From RPQJ01 sp963707145 (lineage in GTDB: Bacteria; Pseudomonadota; Gammaproteobacteria; Steroidobacterales; Steroidobacteraceae), in contig CAVPOQ010000007.1 of the NCBI GenBank assembly GCA_963707145.1, positions 186,001-250,000 on the forward strand: a stretch of DNA of 64,000 nt. Direction: 5' to 3'. This document shows positions 33,860 through 44,226 of this stretch, piece after piece. Numbering within the stretch: the stretch's first letter is position 1; each line of letters opens with the position of its first letter. Made by a program: the position numbers and the translations under genes. The notes below the pieces were generated by a model. The model was not told the DNA's origin and did no database searches. It saw only the letters and a program-made list of their open reading frames with translations.

Positions 33860-36800
33860 ATGACCGACGCCAACGACACCACGCTGACGCTCAAGCTCAC
33901 CGGCAGCCCGATCGCGGGCCCCGAGGTGCCCTCGGTGCTGCGGGTGGGCACGGTGCGCGGGAGGGCGGCCGGCGCCGACCCGTTCCTTCCGGACGACTAC
34001 CTGCGGGTGGACGAAGCGTACGACCTGACGCCGTCGGGCCGCTCGGCGCCGACCACCGTCAGCGACGTGGACATCGACGTGGCGCCGGGACAGGTGCTGG
34101 TGCTCGAGCTGCCCGATGGCTCGACGCTGATCACCAGCGGCGCGCGCCTCCACGAGGAACTGGAGCGCGTGGCCCCCGACTCGGTGGGCGTCCGCTCCGT
34201 CGAACTCGACAACGTGCATTCGCGTGGCGCGGCATCGCGCGGGCTCGTCGACTCGCTCGGCCGGCTGGTGGCAAAGGTGTTCGTGCTCGACACCGGCGTG
34301 GTGCCCGACGCGATCATCGACGAGGCGCTCGCCAAGGTCCGCGAGTGGGGCGGCGACGCACTGGCCGACAAGCTGCGCGACGGCGCGAACTGGGGCGCCA
34401 GCTACCTCGCGACGCGCGCACTCATGTGGGCGATCGAGCGACGGCTGCTGCGCGATCCGGGGCTGTACCGCTGGGTCGGCGCGCAGAAATCGGCGAGCGA
34501 CCTGCATCCCGTCGAGTCCAGGCAGCTCGCCGAGGCGGCGAAGCAGGGGCCGCTGCTGGTGTTCATCCACGGCACGGCCTCCTACACAACCGGCAGCTTC
34601 GGCGACCTGCGGGCGGTGGCCCGCGAGGCGCAGCTCGACTGGGACGTGATCGAGAGTCGCTACGGGGAACGCATCTACGGCCTCGAGCACCGCACCTTCT
34701 CCGAGAGCCCGATCGAGAATGCGCTGATGCTGGCGCGCGCGCTGCCTGCGGGCGTGCAGATCGACCTCGTCACGCACTCGCGCGGCGGCATCGTCGGCGA
34801 CCTGCTGTGCGTCGACTGGACCAACGTCGAGCAGACCCAGCAGTTGATCGACGGCTACGCGAGATTCCGCAAGCCGGACGACAAGGACGCGAAGGACCTC
34901 GAGCAGGCCGACGCGAAGGACCGCCGCGACCTGCTGGCGCTGGCCACCGAGTGCCGCGAGAAGCGCTTCAGGGTGGGTCGCTACGTGCGCGTCGCGGCAC
35001 CGGTCAACGGCACGATGCTGGTCGGTTCGAACCTCGATCTGTGGTTGTCGATGCTGCTCACCCTGTTCGGGTTCGTCACCACGCTGCAGGCCACGCCGTA
35101 TTACCTCGCGCTGCGGCGCATCGTGCTCGAAATCGCGCGCAACCGCACCGACGCCAACCGCGTGCCGGGCATCGAGGCGATGCTGCCCGGATCCGCGGTG
35201 TCGCGGCTGCTGCGGCTCGCGACGCCGTCCGCCGGCCTCAGCGTGGGCGTGATCGCGGGCGACATCGAGGGCGCGTCGCGCTTCAAGCGCCTGGTGGAAT
35301 TCCTCGCCGACTGGGCGATCTTCGAGCGCACCGACAACGACCTGGTCGTGGACACGGCCTCGATGGACACGGGTGTCGCCCGTCCGGCCAACGCGCGGCG
35401 GCTGTTCGTGCAGGGCGCGCGCGTGGACCACTTCAGCTACTTCGGCAACGCCGATTCGCGGGCTGCGCTGGCCGGCTGGCTGACCGCCACGGCGCCGGAC
35501 GGCGTGCCTGGCTTCGAGTCCGTCGGTCGCGGGCTCCTCGAGCCGGGCCGTGTGGAGGAGCCGCGCGCCGCGCGCGGTGGCGAGCAGTTGCGGCCGGTCG
35601 TGATCGTGCTGCCCGGGATCATGGGCTCGCACCTGCGCGCCGGTGGCAGCCGCATCTGGTTCGATCCGCTCGAGCTCGCCCGCGGGCGGCTGAAGCGCCT
35701 CAAGTACACGCCCGAGAGCCTGACGAAGGTCAGTGCCGAGTCGCTGTTCGACGGATTCTACGGCGACCTGTGCCAGCACCTGTCGAGGACGCACCGCGTG
35801 CTGCGCTATCCCTACGACTGGCGCCGGCCGGTGCAGGACGCGGCCAGGGGACTCGCGCAGCAGCTGCGTACCGCGCTCGCGGCCACGCGCGACGCGCGGC
35901 TGCCGGTACGCATCCTCGCGCACAGCATGGGCGGCGTGGTGACACGCGCGATGGCGGCGGCCGAGCCCGAACTGTGGGACGAGTTCCTGTCGCGTGACGG
36001 CGCGCGCTTCGTGATGCTCGGCACGCCCAACCAGGGCTCGCACCTGATGGTCGAGATGCTGCTCGGCAAGGGCGACACGGTGCGCAAGCTCGCGATGCTC
36101 GACGCCCGCAATGACCTGCAGGAGGTGCTCGACCTCGTGGCCGGCTTCCGCGGCGCGCTGCAGCTGCTGCCGCGCAAGGGATTCCTGGACGCCGGCAGCA
36201 CGCCGGTCACCGACTACCTGCAGCCGCAGGCCTGGCAGGACCTCAAGCCCAGGGTGGCCGACTTCTGGTTCGGCGACGGCAAGGTTGCGGTGCCGGCCGA
36301 GGAGGCGTGCGCAGAGGCGCGCTCGCTCTGGGCGCTGCCCGGCATGGGCGATCCGCGCGTGCCGGGCAAGCATCCGGAGAAGGTCATCTACGTCTGCGGC
36401 AAGGCCGACAACACCGCCTGCGGCATCGACCTGAAGAGCGGGCGCGTCAAGATGATCGGCACGCGCGAGGGGGACGGCTCGGTCTCCTGGGCCTCGGGCC
36501 GCATCCAGGGGATCGGCGAGGCGTATCTGATGAACGCCTCGCACGGCGACCTCGCCTCCACCGAAGAGCACTTCGACTCGATCCTGCAGCTGCTCGCGGA
36601 TGGTTCCACCGCGTCGCTGCCGCGCGGCTGGCCGAGTGCGGCAGCGCGCGGCGAGGCCGCCCCGCCGGAGATCATCTACGACGCGGGGCCCGCCGCGGTA
36701 CCCACCGACGAGGAACTCGCACGCAGCCTGCTCGGAGCCAGCGCGCGGCGACGGCCCTCCGGGCGACGCGCCGCATCCTCCACGCTGTTCGTCTCCTGCG

Positions 36801-39743
36801 CGGCGATGGACCTGCGCTACGCGACCGACCCGATCATGGTCGGCCACTACGAGCAGGATCCGCTGGCCGGTCCCGAGGCGATCATCGACCGCGACGTCGT
36901 TTGCAACGAACTCACGATGCGCAAGCATCTCGGCCTGTATCCGGGTCCGGTCGGCACCGCGACGGCGGTGCTGGTGGACGCCAACGAGGAGGAGCGGCGG
37001 CGCAGCACGCAGCGGGGTGCGCTCGTGACGGGCCTCGGCAAGTGGGGCGAACTCACCGCCTCGTCGCTCACCGAGGCAGTGCGATCCGCCGCACTGCGCT
37101 ACCTGCTCTCGGTGGTGGAGCGGCGCGGCGCGGTTTGCGTCGAGGCCGGTGCACAGGAGCCGCCGATCGAGGTGGGGCTCGCCAGCCTGCTGCTCGGGCA
37201 GAACTCGACATCCAACATCAGCGTCGCGGATTCCGTGCACGCGCTCGTGCGCGGCGTGCTCGAGGCGAACCGCCAGTTCAGCCAGGCACAGCGCCATGGC
37301 GTGCAGGCCCGGATCGTGCGGCTCGAGATCATGGAGTGCTTCATCGACGTCGCCGTGTCGGCCACCAAGGCGCTGCGCGGCGTGGCCAAGGCGCTCGAGG
37401 CCGATGCCGCGCAGCTCGGCATGCGCGTCGAGGCCGCACCGGACCTCAGGCAGGGCTCGGGCGCCCGTCCGCGGCTCGAGGTGCTGAGCGGGGTCGGTTA
37501 CTGGCCGCGGCTGACGGTCACCAGCGCTGACGCGCCCCGGAAGGAGGCGCCCATCGCGGCCGGCGACGCACCGCAGGCGGCGCCGCGACTGCGCGCGGCC
37601 GTGGCCGAGAAGCTGAGCTACCAGTACCTCGCGCAGCGGGCGCGCGCCGAGGCGGAGGTCGTGCAGCGCCAGCCCGGGCTCGTGGAGACGCTGGTGAAGC
37701 TCTCCATCGACCAGCCGGTCTACAACCGCGACCTGTCGCGAACGCTGTTCCAGCTGATGGTGCCGCTCGACTTCAAGGAAGCCGCGCGCCAGACCGACGC
37801 GCTCGCCGTGCTGGTGGACGAGTACACGGCCAACTTCCCGTGGGAGCTGTTGTGCGCCGACGACGTCCCGATGGTCACGCGCACGGCCGTGATCCGCCAG
37901 TTCGTCACGACGAACTGGCGTCGCCGGCCCCGCTCGACCGTGGACCGGACCGCCTACGTGGTGGGCAACCCCTCGACGGAGGGCTTCGCCAAGGCGTTCC
38001 CGAGCAAGTCGAACAAGGGCAACCTCGATCCGCGGCCGCTGCCCGGCGCGGAATCCGAGGCGTACGCGGTCGCGGCCGTGCTGCGCGCGGCGGGTTACGA
38101 GCCGGCCGAATCCATCGGCGCCGACCAGCGCGCCGTGGACGTCATCAACCGGCTGTTCCAGAAGCCGTATCGGATCCTGCACATTGCGGCGCACGGCGAG
38201 TTCGACATCGAGGCGGCCGACGGCAGCCGTCGCAGCGGCGTACTGCTTTCGGACGGCCTGATGCTCACCGCCGCCGAGATCCAGCAGATGGAAGTCGTGC
38301 CGGATCTCGTGTTCCTCAACTGCTGCCACCTCGGCACGGTGGACGGCCGCTACGTGACGCGCGAGGTCGAGTACAACCGCCTCGCGAGCAGCCTGTCGCG
38401 CGAGCTGATCGACATGGGCGTTCGCGCGGTGGTCGTGGCGGGCTGGGCCGTGGACGACCAGGCGGCGCACGTATTCGCATCGTCCTTCTATCGCTACCTG
38501 ATCAACGACGGCCGGACCTTCGGCATGGCCGTGCATCATGCGCGTCGCGACACCTATCGCGACTTCCCGGGCAGCAACACCTGGGGCGCGTTCCAGGCCT
38601 ATGGCGATCCCGGCTTCCTGCTCGACCCGACGCGTCAGGCCAGCTCGCGCCACCGGCGAGGATGCGAAGTTCGTCGCGCCGCAGGAACTCCTCGACGAGC
38701 TCGAGCAGATCCGTGAGCGCTTGCGGCGGCCCGGCGGGCGCGGACAGCCGCCGACGCTGCGCAGCCTGCAGCGCGAGATCGAGGGGCTGCTCAAGCGCTG
38801 CCCGAAGGACTCGAACTGGGGCGAGCGGGGCGACGTGCTGTTCACGATCGGCATGGCGTATGCGGAGTTCGGGCGCGAGGGCTTCGAGCGCGCCTGCGAC
38901 CACCTGCTGCGGGCGGTCGAGGTCGAGGAGCGGGCCGAGCGCGCGCCGATCGAGGCGATCCAGCAGCTTGCCAACATGGAGGTGCGGCGCGGCGACGGCA
39001 GCGGCGACGGCCTCGTGATCCAGCGCGGCGGCGAGCGACTCAGGCTGCTGGCGTCGGCCGTCGCGGCGCAGCCGGGCGACCCGGGAAGCCAGCCGACCGC
39101 CGAGCGCTGCGCGCTCATCGGCAGCGCCTGGAAGCGGCGTGCCGCGTCTCTGGCGAGGGAAGGCAAGGCGTTCGACGCGGAACTGGCCTCGTCGCGCGAC
39201 TGGTACGCCCGTGGCATGGGGATGCCGGGTACGCGCAAATTCAACGCGTATTGCGCGCTCAACCGCGTGATGCTGGATGCGCTGCTCGAGGCGACTGGCG
39301 ACGTCGATCTGGCCCGCAAGGCCGCCGCCGCGGCACGCGAGCGGTTCCTCGCCAGCCGGGACTACTGGGACGCGATCATGCCGGCCGACGCACGCCTCGC
39401 CGAGGCGCTGTGCTCGGGCATGCTGGAGGATCTCGCGAAGGCCGAGACCGAGATCGCCACCGTGCTCGACACCTATGGCGCTGCGCGCGCCGCGGTGGTC
39501 GAGAACACCAAGAACTGGGACTCGGTCGTCGACCAGGTCGAACTGCTCGCGGTGTTCGCAGCGGCGCGGGACCGGGCCGTTCTCGCCGACAGCCTGAAGG
39601 CGATCGCTGCACGGCTGCGGCCCAATGGTGGCAACGGTGGGGCGGGCAAGAGCGCACCGGCTGCGCCCGGCGCGACCAGGGCGAGCGGATCGAAGCGGAC
39701 GGCGCCCAAGAAGGCGCGCAAGACGAAGACGAGCCGTAGCTGA
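33860..39743 (+). CDS. Giant protein: two alpha/beta-hydrolase domains, CHAT protease, C-terminal helical region; frame break
   Basis: About 1960 residues across one frame break. Order: an N-terminal region (1-~220) without a known family; alpha/beta-hydrolase 1 ('LLVFIHGTASYTTGSFGDL', Ser307 in 'LVTHSRGGIVGDL'); alpha/beta-hydrolase 2, LCAT/lipase-like ('VIVLPGIMGSHL', Ser689 in 'ILAHSMGGVVTRAM'); a ~500-residue middle; a CHAT protease domain (His1445 in 'HIAAHGEFDI', Cys1488/1489 in 'VFLNCCHLGTVDG'); then, after a +1 shift near 38645-38660, a helical region ('FVAPQELLDELEQIRERL') resembling TPR-like repeats and a Lys-rich end. The span is 1961 codons plus one base. Without the shift the protein would stop at 38716, just past the CHAT domain. 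It is coupled with the caspase gene upstream. Likely a protease-controlled or protease-linked lipase; function unknown. Confidence 0.8.
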
Positions 39744-39783
39744 ACGATCGCGACGACAACGGCGCGACCGAGGACGCGCCGGG

Positions 39784-39799
39784 CCCTGCGCGCGCAGGG
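39784..39799. terminator. 16-base palindrome between convergent genes
   Basis: CCCTGCGCGCGCAGGG is a perfect palindrome lying between the stop of the CHAT-hydrolase gene (39743) and the stop of the oxidoreductase gene (39832). It can fold into a GC stem and is placed like a bidirectional terminator, but no T-run follows on either strand, so the role is uncertain. Confidence 0.35.
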
Positions 39800-39831
39800 T
39801 CTGGTTCGCGGCGGCGGTCGCCGCGCCTGAC

Positions 39832-41460
39832 TCAGCCGAAGATCCGCTTCATCACGGGCATCATCCGCCGCGCGCCGGCCACCGCCGTCGCGCTGGCGAG
39901 CCCGCCCATCATCGCGCCGCTCACGCCGCAGGACATGATGTCCTGGCCGGTGAGCCACAGTCCCGGCACACGGGTCTTCGGACGCAGCCAGCGCTGGCGC
40001 ATGCGCCCGGGGTCGTGGTCGAGCCCGTAGAGTTCGCCGCGCTCCCAGCCGCAGAACCACTGCATCGACAGCGGCGTGGAGACTTCCCAGTAGTCCAGGC
40101 GGCCGCGCACCTGCGGCACCTTGTCGTAGAGGTGCTCGAGCAGCCGCTCGCCGCAGGACTGCTTGAGCGCCTCGTAATCGTCGCCGCGTTTGCCCCAGGT
40201 CCTGCCGGCCCAGGGCGCGAAGATCTCGTAGGGCGCCGGCGCCACGATTTCGATGGTTGCCTTGCCCGGGTGACGCCGCTCGAAGTCCGGGTCCTTGGCC
40301 GAGGGGAATGAGATGTACACGACGGGGAACGGAGCCTGCGGATCGGCGATGAAGCGATCGAGCGCGGCGTCGTAGTCGTTGCCCGGGTAGATCCAGTAGT
40401 TGGTCTTCGGCAGTCCGAGTTCGGCGGCTGTGCCCTTGAGCCCGATGTACACGCCGAGGTGGCCGATGCTCGGCTTCACGGTCGCGAGCAGCCCGTCGTA
40501 GCCGTGCTCGCGGCGCGCGACCTCAGGCAGCAGGCGGGCGAAGGTATTGATCGCGCCAGCGTCCGAGATCACGCAGTTGCACAGGATCTCGCTGCCGTCG
40601 GCCATCCGCACGCCGCGCACCGTCCGCACGCGGCCCGGACGAAGCAGCACTTCCTTCACGCGGGCGTAGGTGAATACCTCGCCGCCCGCGGCCCGGATGC
40701 GCGGGATGATCGTGTCGGCGATGCGCCACGCGCCGCCCACCGGATAGAAGCCGCCATGAAGGTAGTGCTTGGCGATCAGCGCCTGGATCACGAACGAGGA
40801 GCGCTTCGGCGGCAGCCCCATGTCGCCCCACTGCCCGGTGAGCACGGCGATGAGCTCGGGATCGTCGGTGAGTTCCGACAGCACCTCCCACGTGGTGCGA
40901 TCGAAGCTCGGCGGCAGTCGTCGCCGCAGCCAGGGACCGACCACGGCCGCTGCCCACGGCGGCAGCGTGCGCTCCAGCGTGAAGCTGCGCATGCCGCGCG
41001 ACACCTCGGTCAGCAGCTCGAGGTAGCGGTCGATGGCGCGGGCCTCGCCGGGGAAGTGCCCCACGAGGTTGTCGCGGAACGCGTCGCGGCCGGCCACCGC
41101 GTCGTAGACGTTCTCGCCGATGAAGAAGCGGTCGTAGTGGGCGTCCATCGGCGCCCAGTCGAGATTGCCCTGGGTGAGGAAGTCCATCATGCGGCGCACG
41201 GTGGTCTTCGCACCCATGTCGCCGAGGTAGTGGACGCCCACGTCCCACTCGTAGCCGGCGCGGTCGTAGCTGTGCGTCGCGCCGCCGGCGGTGTAGTGCT
41301 GCTCGAGCACGGCGACGCGCTGGCCGAGTTCCGCGAGCAACGCGGCGGTCGTGAGTCCGCCGATGCCGGAGCCGATCACGAGCGCGTCGTAGGGGCCCTT
41401 GAGTCGGGAGGGGCGATAGCGCTGACCGATGCGAAGCGTGCTGGGCGTGAGGTTGCGCAC
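39832..41460 (-). CDS. FAD-dependent phytoene desaturase/CrtISO-like oxidoreductase
   Basis: Flavoprotein of 542 residues. The FAD motif 'YDALVIGSGIGGLTTAALLAELGQRVAVLEQH' is near residues 24-55, followed by 'AGGATHSYDRAGYEWDVGVHY'. The C-terminal 'PGLWLTGQDIMSCGVSGAMMGGLASA' is the second dinucleotide-binding block. The family includes carotenoid isomerases, phytoene desaturases and retinol saturases, so a polyene or other lipid is a possible substrate. The start is a GTG one base after the stop of the TonB receptor gene, so the two are almost certainly co-transcribed and would share the NikR-box promoter. Why a carotenoid-like oxidoreductase should follow a metal-regulated receptor is not clear. 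Confidence 0.85.
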   Translation of the reverse strand: MRNLTPSTLRIGQRYRPSRLKGPYDALVIGSGIGGLTTAALLAELGQRVAVLEQHYTAGGATHSYDRAGYEWDVGVHYLGDMGAKTTVRRMMDFLTQGNLDWAPMDAHYDRFFIGENVYDAVAGRDAFRDNLVGHFPGEARAIDRYLELLTEVSRGMRSFTLERTLPPWAAAVVGPWLRRRLPPSFDRTTWEVLSELTDDPELIAVLTGQWGDMGLPPKRSSFVIQALIAKHYLHGGFYPVGGAWRIADTIIPRIRAAGGEVFTYARVKEVLLRPGRVRTVRGVRMADGSEILCNCVISDAGAINTFARLLPEVARREHGYDGLLATVKPSIGHLGVYIGLKGTAAELGLPKTNYWIYPGNDYDAALDRFIADPQAPFPVVYISFPSAKDPDFERRHPGKATIEIVAPAPYEIFAPWAGRTWGKRGDDYEALKQSCGERLLEHLYDKVPQVRGRLDYWEVSTPLSMQWFCGWERGELYGLDHDPGRMRQRWLRPKTRVPGLWLTGQDIMSCGVSGAMMGGLASATAVAGARRMMPVMKRIFG

Positions 41461-41461
41461 C

Positions 41462-43561
41462 TCAGAAGCTTAACCCAAGCGAAAGGCGGAACGTGCGCGG
41501 CTCGACCGGGTGGAAGTGGATGTCCTCGACCGGAGCGGGCTCGCCGGGCAGCTGCGACTCGTAGAAGTAGGTGATGTCGTTGTCGTCGGCGTCGAACAGG
41601 TTGAACACCGTGAGCATCGCGCGCCACCCGTTCGCGAACCGGTAGCCCGCGTCGGCGTTGACGAGCATGGTCGAGTCCGAGCGCACGCTGTCGTCCTCGA
41701 TCAGCGGCGCGGGACCGAAGTAGCGCAGCCGTGCGCCGCCGAACCAGCCCTGCTCGCGGTGCACGGCGACGCCGATGGAGACCACCGTCTCCACGGCGCC
41801 GGGAATGTAGTCGCCCGCGGGATCGGACTCCGTGAAGCGGGCATGCGACCAGGCGTAGTCGCCGTCCACGATCAGCCAGTCGAGCGGCGTCCAGAACGCG
41901 CCGAGCTCGACGCCGTAGCGTCGGCTCGCCCGGCTCGGCTCGGTGATGCCGCCGTCGCCCACGAACAGCAGCTCCGAGTCGATGTCGAGGTTCCAGAGCG
42001 CGGCCGAGAGCTGCCATTGCGGGAAGTAGGCCGACCGCACGCCGATCTCGGTGCCGTTGGCCGGCACGATCGGGTCCACGGGATCCACGGGCGTGACGCC
42101 GTCGTTCGGGTCCACGTCGATCGTGGTGCCGCGCGCGTCGTTCGAGTGGAAGCCGCGCCCGGCGTTGAGGAACACCTCGGTCTCTGCCCAGGGTCCGAGC
42201 ACGATCGAGAGCTTCGGGCCCAACAGCGAATCGCTCTCGCTGCCGGAGTTGGCCTCGAGGTCGCTGTTCACGGAAAAATCCATGTAGTCGTAGCGCAGCC
42301 CGAGTGTGCTGCGCAGCCAGTCGGTCCATGGCTGTTCGTGAGCGACGAAGCCCGCGTACTGCGTCTGGCGGACGTCGTCCTTGCGGATGGTGTCGAATCG
42401 CTCGCGGGCCTGCGTCCGGTACAGGGCGACCGGCTCGATGTCGTCGGCGCGGATCTCCGTGCCGGCCATCAGGCGGCCGTCGCGCGCGTTCAGCGACAGC
42501 GGCAGGTCGTAGACGAATCGCCCTCCGTACACGCGCCGCTGCTCGTACTGCTCGAACTGGTCGCCCCGCTGCTGGTCGAGCGCGTAGGTGAAGTTGGAGA
42601 TCAGGTCGAGGGAGTAGTCGATGCCATAGGCCAGCGCGGTCCAGCCGCGGTCGTCCGTTTGCGACCAGGCGTCGAGCGACAGGCTGTAGCGGTGCGACTC
42701 GCCGCCATTGGTGGGGTCCACGTGGCCGAAGCGCGGGAGGTCCCCCGACTGCACGGCGCGCAGCGGAATCTGGTCGGTGCTGTTCCAGTTGCCGTCGTAA
42801 CCCATGCCCGTGACGGACCAGCCGGACCCCGCGCCGCCGCGGCTGAACTTCACGATCCCGGACGTCTTGCGGAAGTCCTGCGGCAGCGTCCAGGGCCCGT
42901 CGCCGGTGGACCAGTCGAGACCCAGCAGCAGGGTGCCGCCGGCAACGCGTGGCGAGGCCGCACCGAGCGCCCGGTAGTACGAGTCCTCGCCGACGGTGAG
43001 ATCGAGGCGCGGGGCCGGCAGCTCGCTCAGGTACGAGATCCGCGCAGCGCCCGCTGCCGAGAAGTTGCCTTCCTCGGCGTAGTAGGGACCCTTGCGGTAG
43101 TGCACGGCCTCGACGAGCTCGTGGATCAGAAAGTTGATGTCGGCGTAGCCCTGCCCGTGCGCATGCGTCGGCATGTTGACCGGAACGCCGTCGACGTAGG
43201 TCGCGAAGTCCGTGCCGTGGTCGAGGTTGAAGCCCCGCAGGAAGTACTGGTTCGCTTTGCCGTCGCCGCTGTGCTGCGTGACGATCAGTCCTGGTACGAG
43301 TTCGAGTACTTCCCCAGGCCGCAGGATGGGCCGCCCCTCGAGTTGCACGCCGAGCACGATGCCCTCGCTGGCCGCCTGCGAGTCGCCGACCAGTCCGACC
43401 CGCTGCGCGGTGACGACGATTTCCTCCAGCGGCGTCCCGGTCGGGATGCCGGCGGCCGGCGCGAGCGACGGAAGCGCAAGCGCTGCGAAGGCCACGAGGC
43501 GGCGCGCGTCCGGTCCGCGTGAAGCGGTGGTGTTGTTCGCGGCGGTGCTGTTCACGGTCAC
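41462..43561 (-). CDS. TonB-dependent receptor, probably nickel-regulated
   Basis: Outer-membrane active transporter of 699 residues. It has a signal peptide, a TonB box region 'PLEEIVVTAQR', the plug domain ('QYFLRGFNLDHGTDFATYVDGVPVNMPTHAHGQGY'), and a C-terminal beta-barrel ending in Phe ('RTFRLSLGLSF'). The plug loop 'THAHGQGY' offers His residues that could coordinate a metal, but this is speculative. A perfect NikR-type operator lies 52 bases upstream, and nikR itself is divergent ~0.7 kb away, so the receptor is best viewed as an importer of nickel, a nickel chelate or a related metal complex. The start is a GTG at 43561. The downstream oxidoreductase begins one base after the stop. 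Confidence 0.88.
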   Translation of the reverse strand: MTVNSTAANNTTASRGPDARRLVAFAALALPSLAPAAGIPTGTPLEEIVVTAQRVGLVGDSQAASEGIVLGVQLEGRPILRPGEVLELVPGLIVTQHSGDGKANQYFLRGFNLDHGTDFATYVDGVPVNMPTHAHGQGYADINFLIHELVEAVHYRKGPYYAEEGNFSAAGAARISYLSELPAPRLDLTVGEDSYYRALGAASPRVAGGTLLLGLDWSTGDGPWTLPQDFRKTSGIVKFSRGGAGSGWSVTGMGYDGNWNSTDQIPLRAVQSGDLPRFGHVDPTNGGESHRYSLSLDAWSQTDDRGWTALAYGIDYSLDLISNFTYALDQQRGDQFEQYEQRRVYGGRFVYDLPLSLNARDGRLMAGTEIRADDIEPVALYRTQARERFDTIRKDDVRQTQYAGFVAHEQPWTDWLRSTLGLRYDYMDFSVNSDLEANSGSESDSLLGPKLSIVLGPWAETEVFLNAGRGFHSNDARGTTIDVDPNDGVTPVDPVDPIVPANGTEIGVRSAYFPQWQLSAALWNLDIDSELLFVGDGGITEPSRASRRYGVELGAFWTPLDWLIVDGDYAWSHARFTESDPAGDYIPGAVETVVSIGVAVHREQGWFGGARLRYFGPAPLIEDDSVRSDSTMLVNADAGYRFANGWRAMLTVFNLFDADDNDITYFYESQLPGEPAPVEDIHFHPVEPRTFRLSLGLSF

Positions 43562-43612
43562 CTCGTCGTGGCGGCGTTTCGCTGCCGGACCCGGAGTGGA
43601 CGATAGCCAAGA

Positions 43613-43640
43613 GTATGCGGTTTATAAAATAAGTGCATAC
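43613..43640. promoter_or_regulatory. NikR operator (GTATGC-N16-GCATAC)
   Basis: GTATGC (43613-43618) and GCATAC (43635-43640) are perfect inverted half-sites separated by exactly 16 bases, the geometry of the E. coli NikR operator (GTATGA-N16-TCATAC). The central 16 bases are AT-rich (TTTATAAAAT), suggesting overlap with the promoter of the TonB receptor that starts 52 bases away on the minus strand. The nikR gene is at 44227-44700. I infer nickel-dependent repression of the receptor and the oxidoreductase behind it. Confidence 0.85.
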
Positions 43641-43951
43641 CGAGCGGGTTGCTGGCATTCGCGGTCTGGTTTGACAGACGTGAGCGATTCGCCGCGCAAG
43701 TTGATCTCGGAGCACGGCAAATCCGCGCAATCGCCGACCCGCCGGGCCGATCGCTCAGCGTTGCAGCCTCATATCACGGGTTCGATGACGCTTTGACGTC
43801 GCGCCCATGAACTCGTCCCGATCAACCGCTGATCACCCAGGTCGTGCGCTTCGTCGCAGTTCATCCGATCGGGTCACAGGTGACCCCGCACTGCAACATT
43901 GCACGCTCATCCTTCGCGCCGCGCCAGCCCGGCGCAGTGAGAGGGAATCGC

Positions 43952-44032
43952 ATGGAACTCGTCGGCATCGTGATGCTGGGCTCTGTCGCCCTGTGGCTTC
44001 TGCAGCACTTCGACCGTTCGACCCAGTGGTGA
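43952..44032 (+). CDS. Possible 26-residue single-helix membrane peptide
   Basis: A tiny reading frame encodes 26 residues with one hydrophobic segment (VGIVMLGSVALWLLQHF) followed by a short polar end (DRSTQW). A good ribosome site, GAGAGGGA, sits 5 bases before the ATG. It lies in the 665-base gap between the TonB receptor and nikR, whose other parts (43641-43940) show no gene that I can support. A stem-loop follows at 44049-44094. It may be a small membrane protein linked to metal uptake, or chance. Confidence 0.35.
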   Translation: MELVGIVMLGSVALWLLQHFDRSTQW

Positions 44033-44048
44033 GGTGAGTTGACAGGCC

Positions 44049-44094
44049 GGGCAGATGCGCTTCCGTCGTCCACCGGGGCGACCCGCATCTGCCC
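44049..44094 (+). terminator. Stem-loop upstream of nikR
   Basis: GGGCAGATGCG (44049-44059) and CGCATCTGCCC (44084-44094) are perfect 11-base inverted arms with a 24-base loop. It lies 17 bases after the stop of the possible 26-residue peptide gene and 132 bases before nikR. No T-run follows, so it may be a Rho-assisted terminator, an RNA-processing structure or a DNA site for a dimeric regulator. Arm length makes chance unlikely. Confidence 0.45.
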
Positions 44095-44226
44095 TATGCC
44101 GGCTCGCCTGCTGGCCCTCCGGGTCATGCCACTGCAGGTCGCAAGTACGGGTGCCCGCCCGACCGACGCGCGAGCGGAGGCTCTACACTGAGTGCACCAG
44201 GACCCTGGCGGCACGGGAGCGGAAGC

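Noticed and set aside
33737..39319. A 1860-codon open frame on the minus strand opposite the CHAT-hydrolase gene
   Set aside because: It is a GC-driven antisense shadow: composition is Arg/Ala/His-rich, no domain is recognisable, and the plus strand carries clear catalytic motifs throughout.
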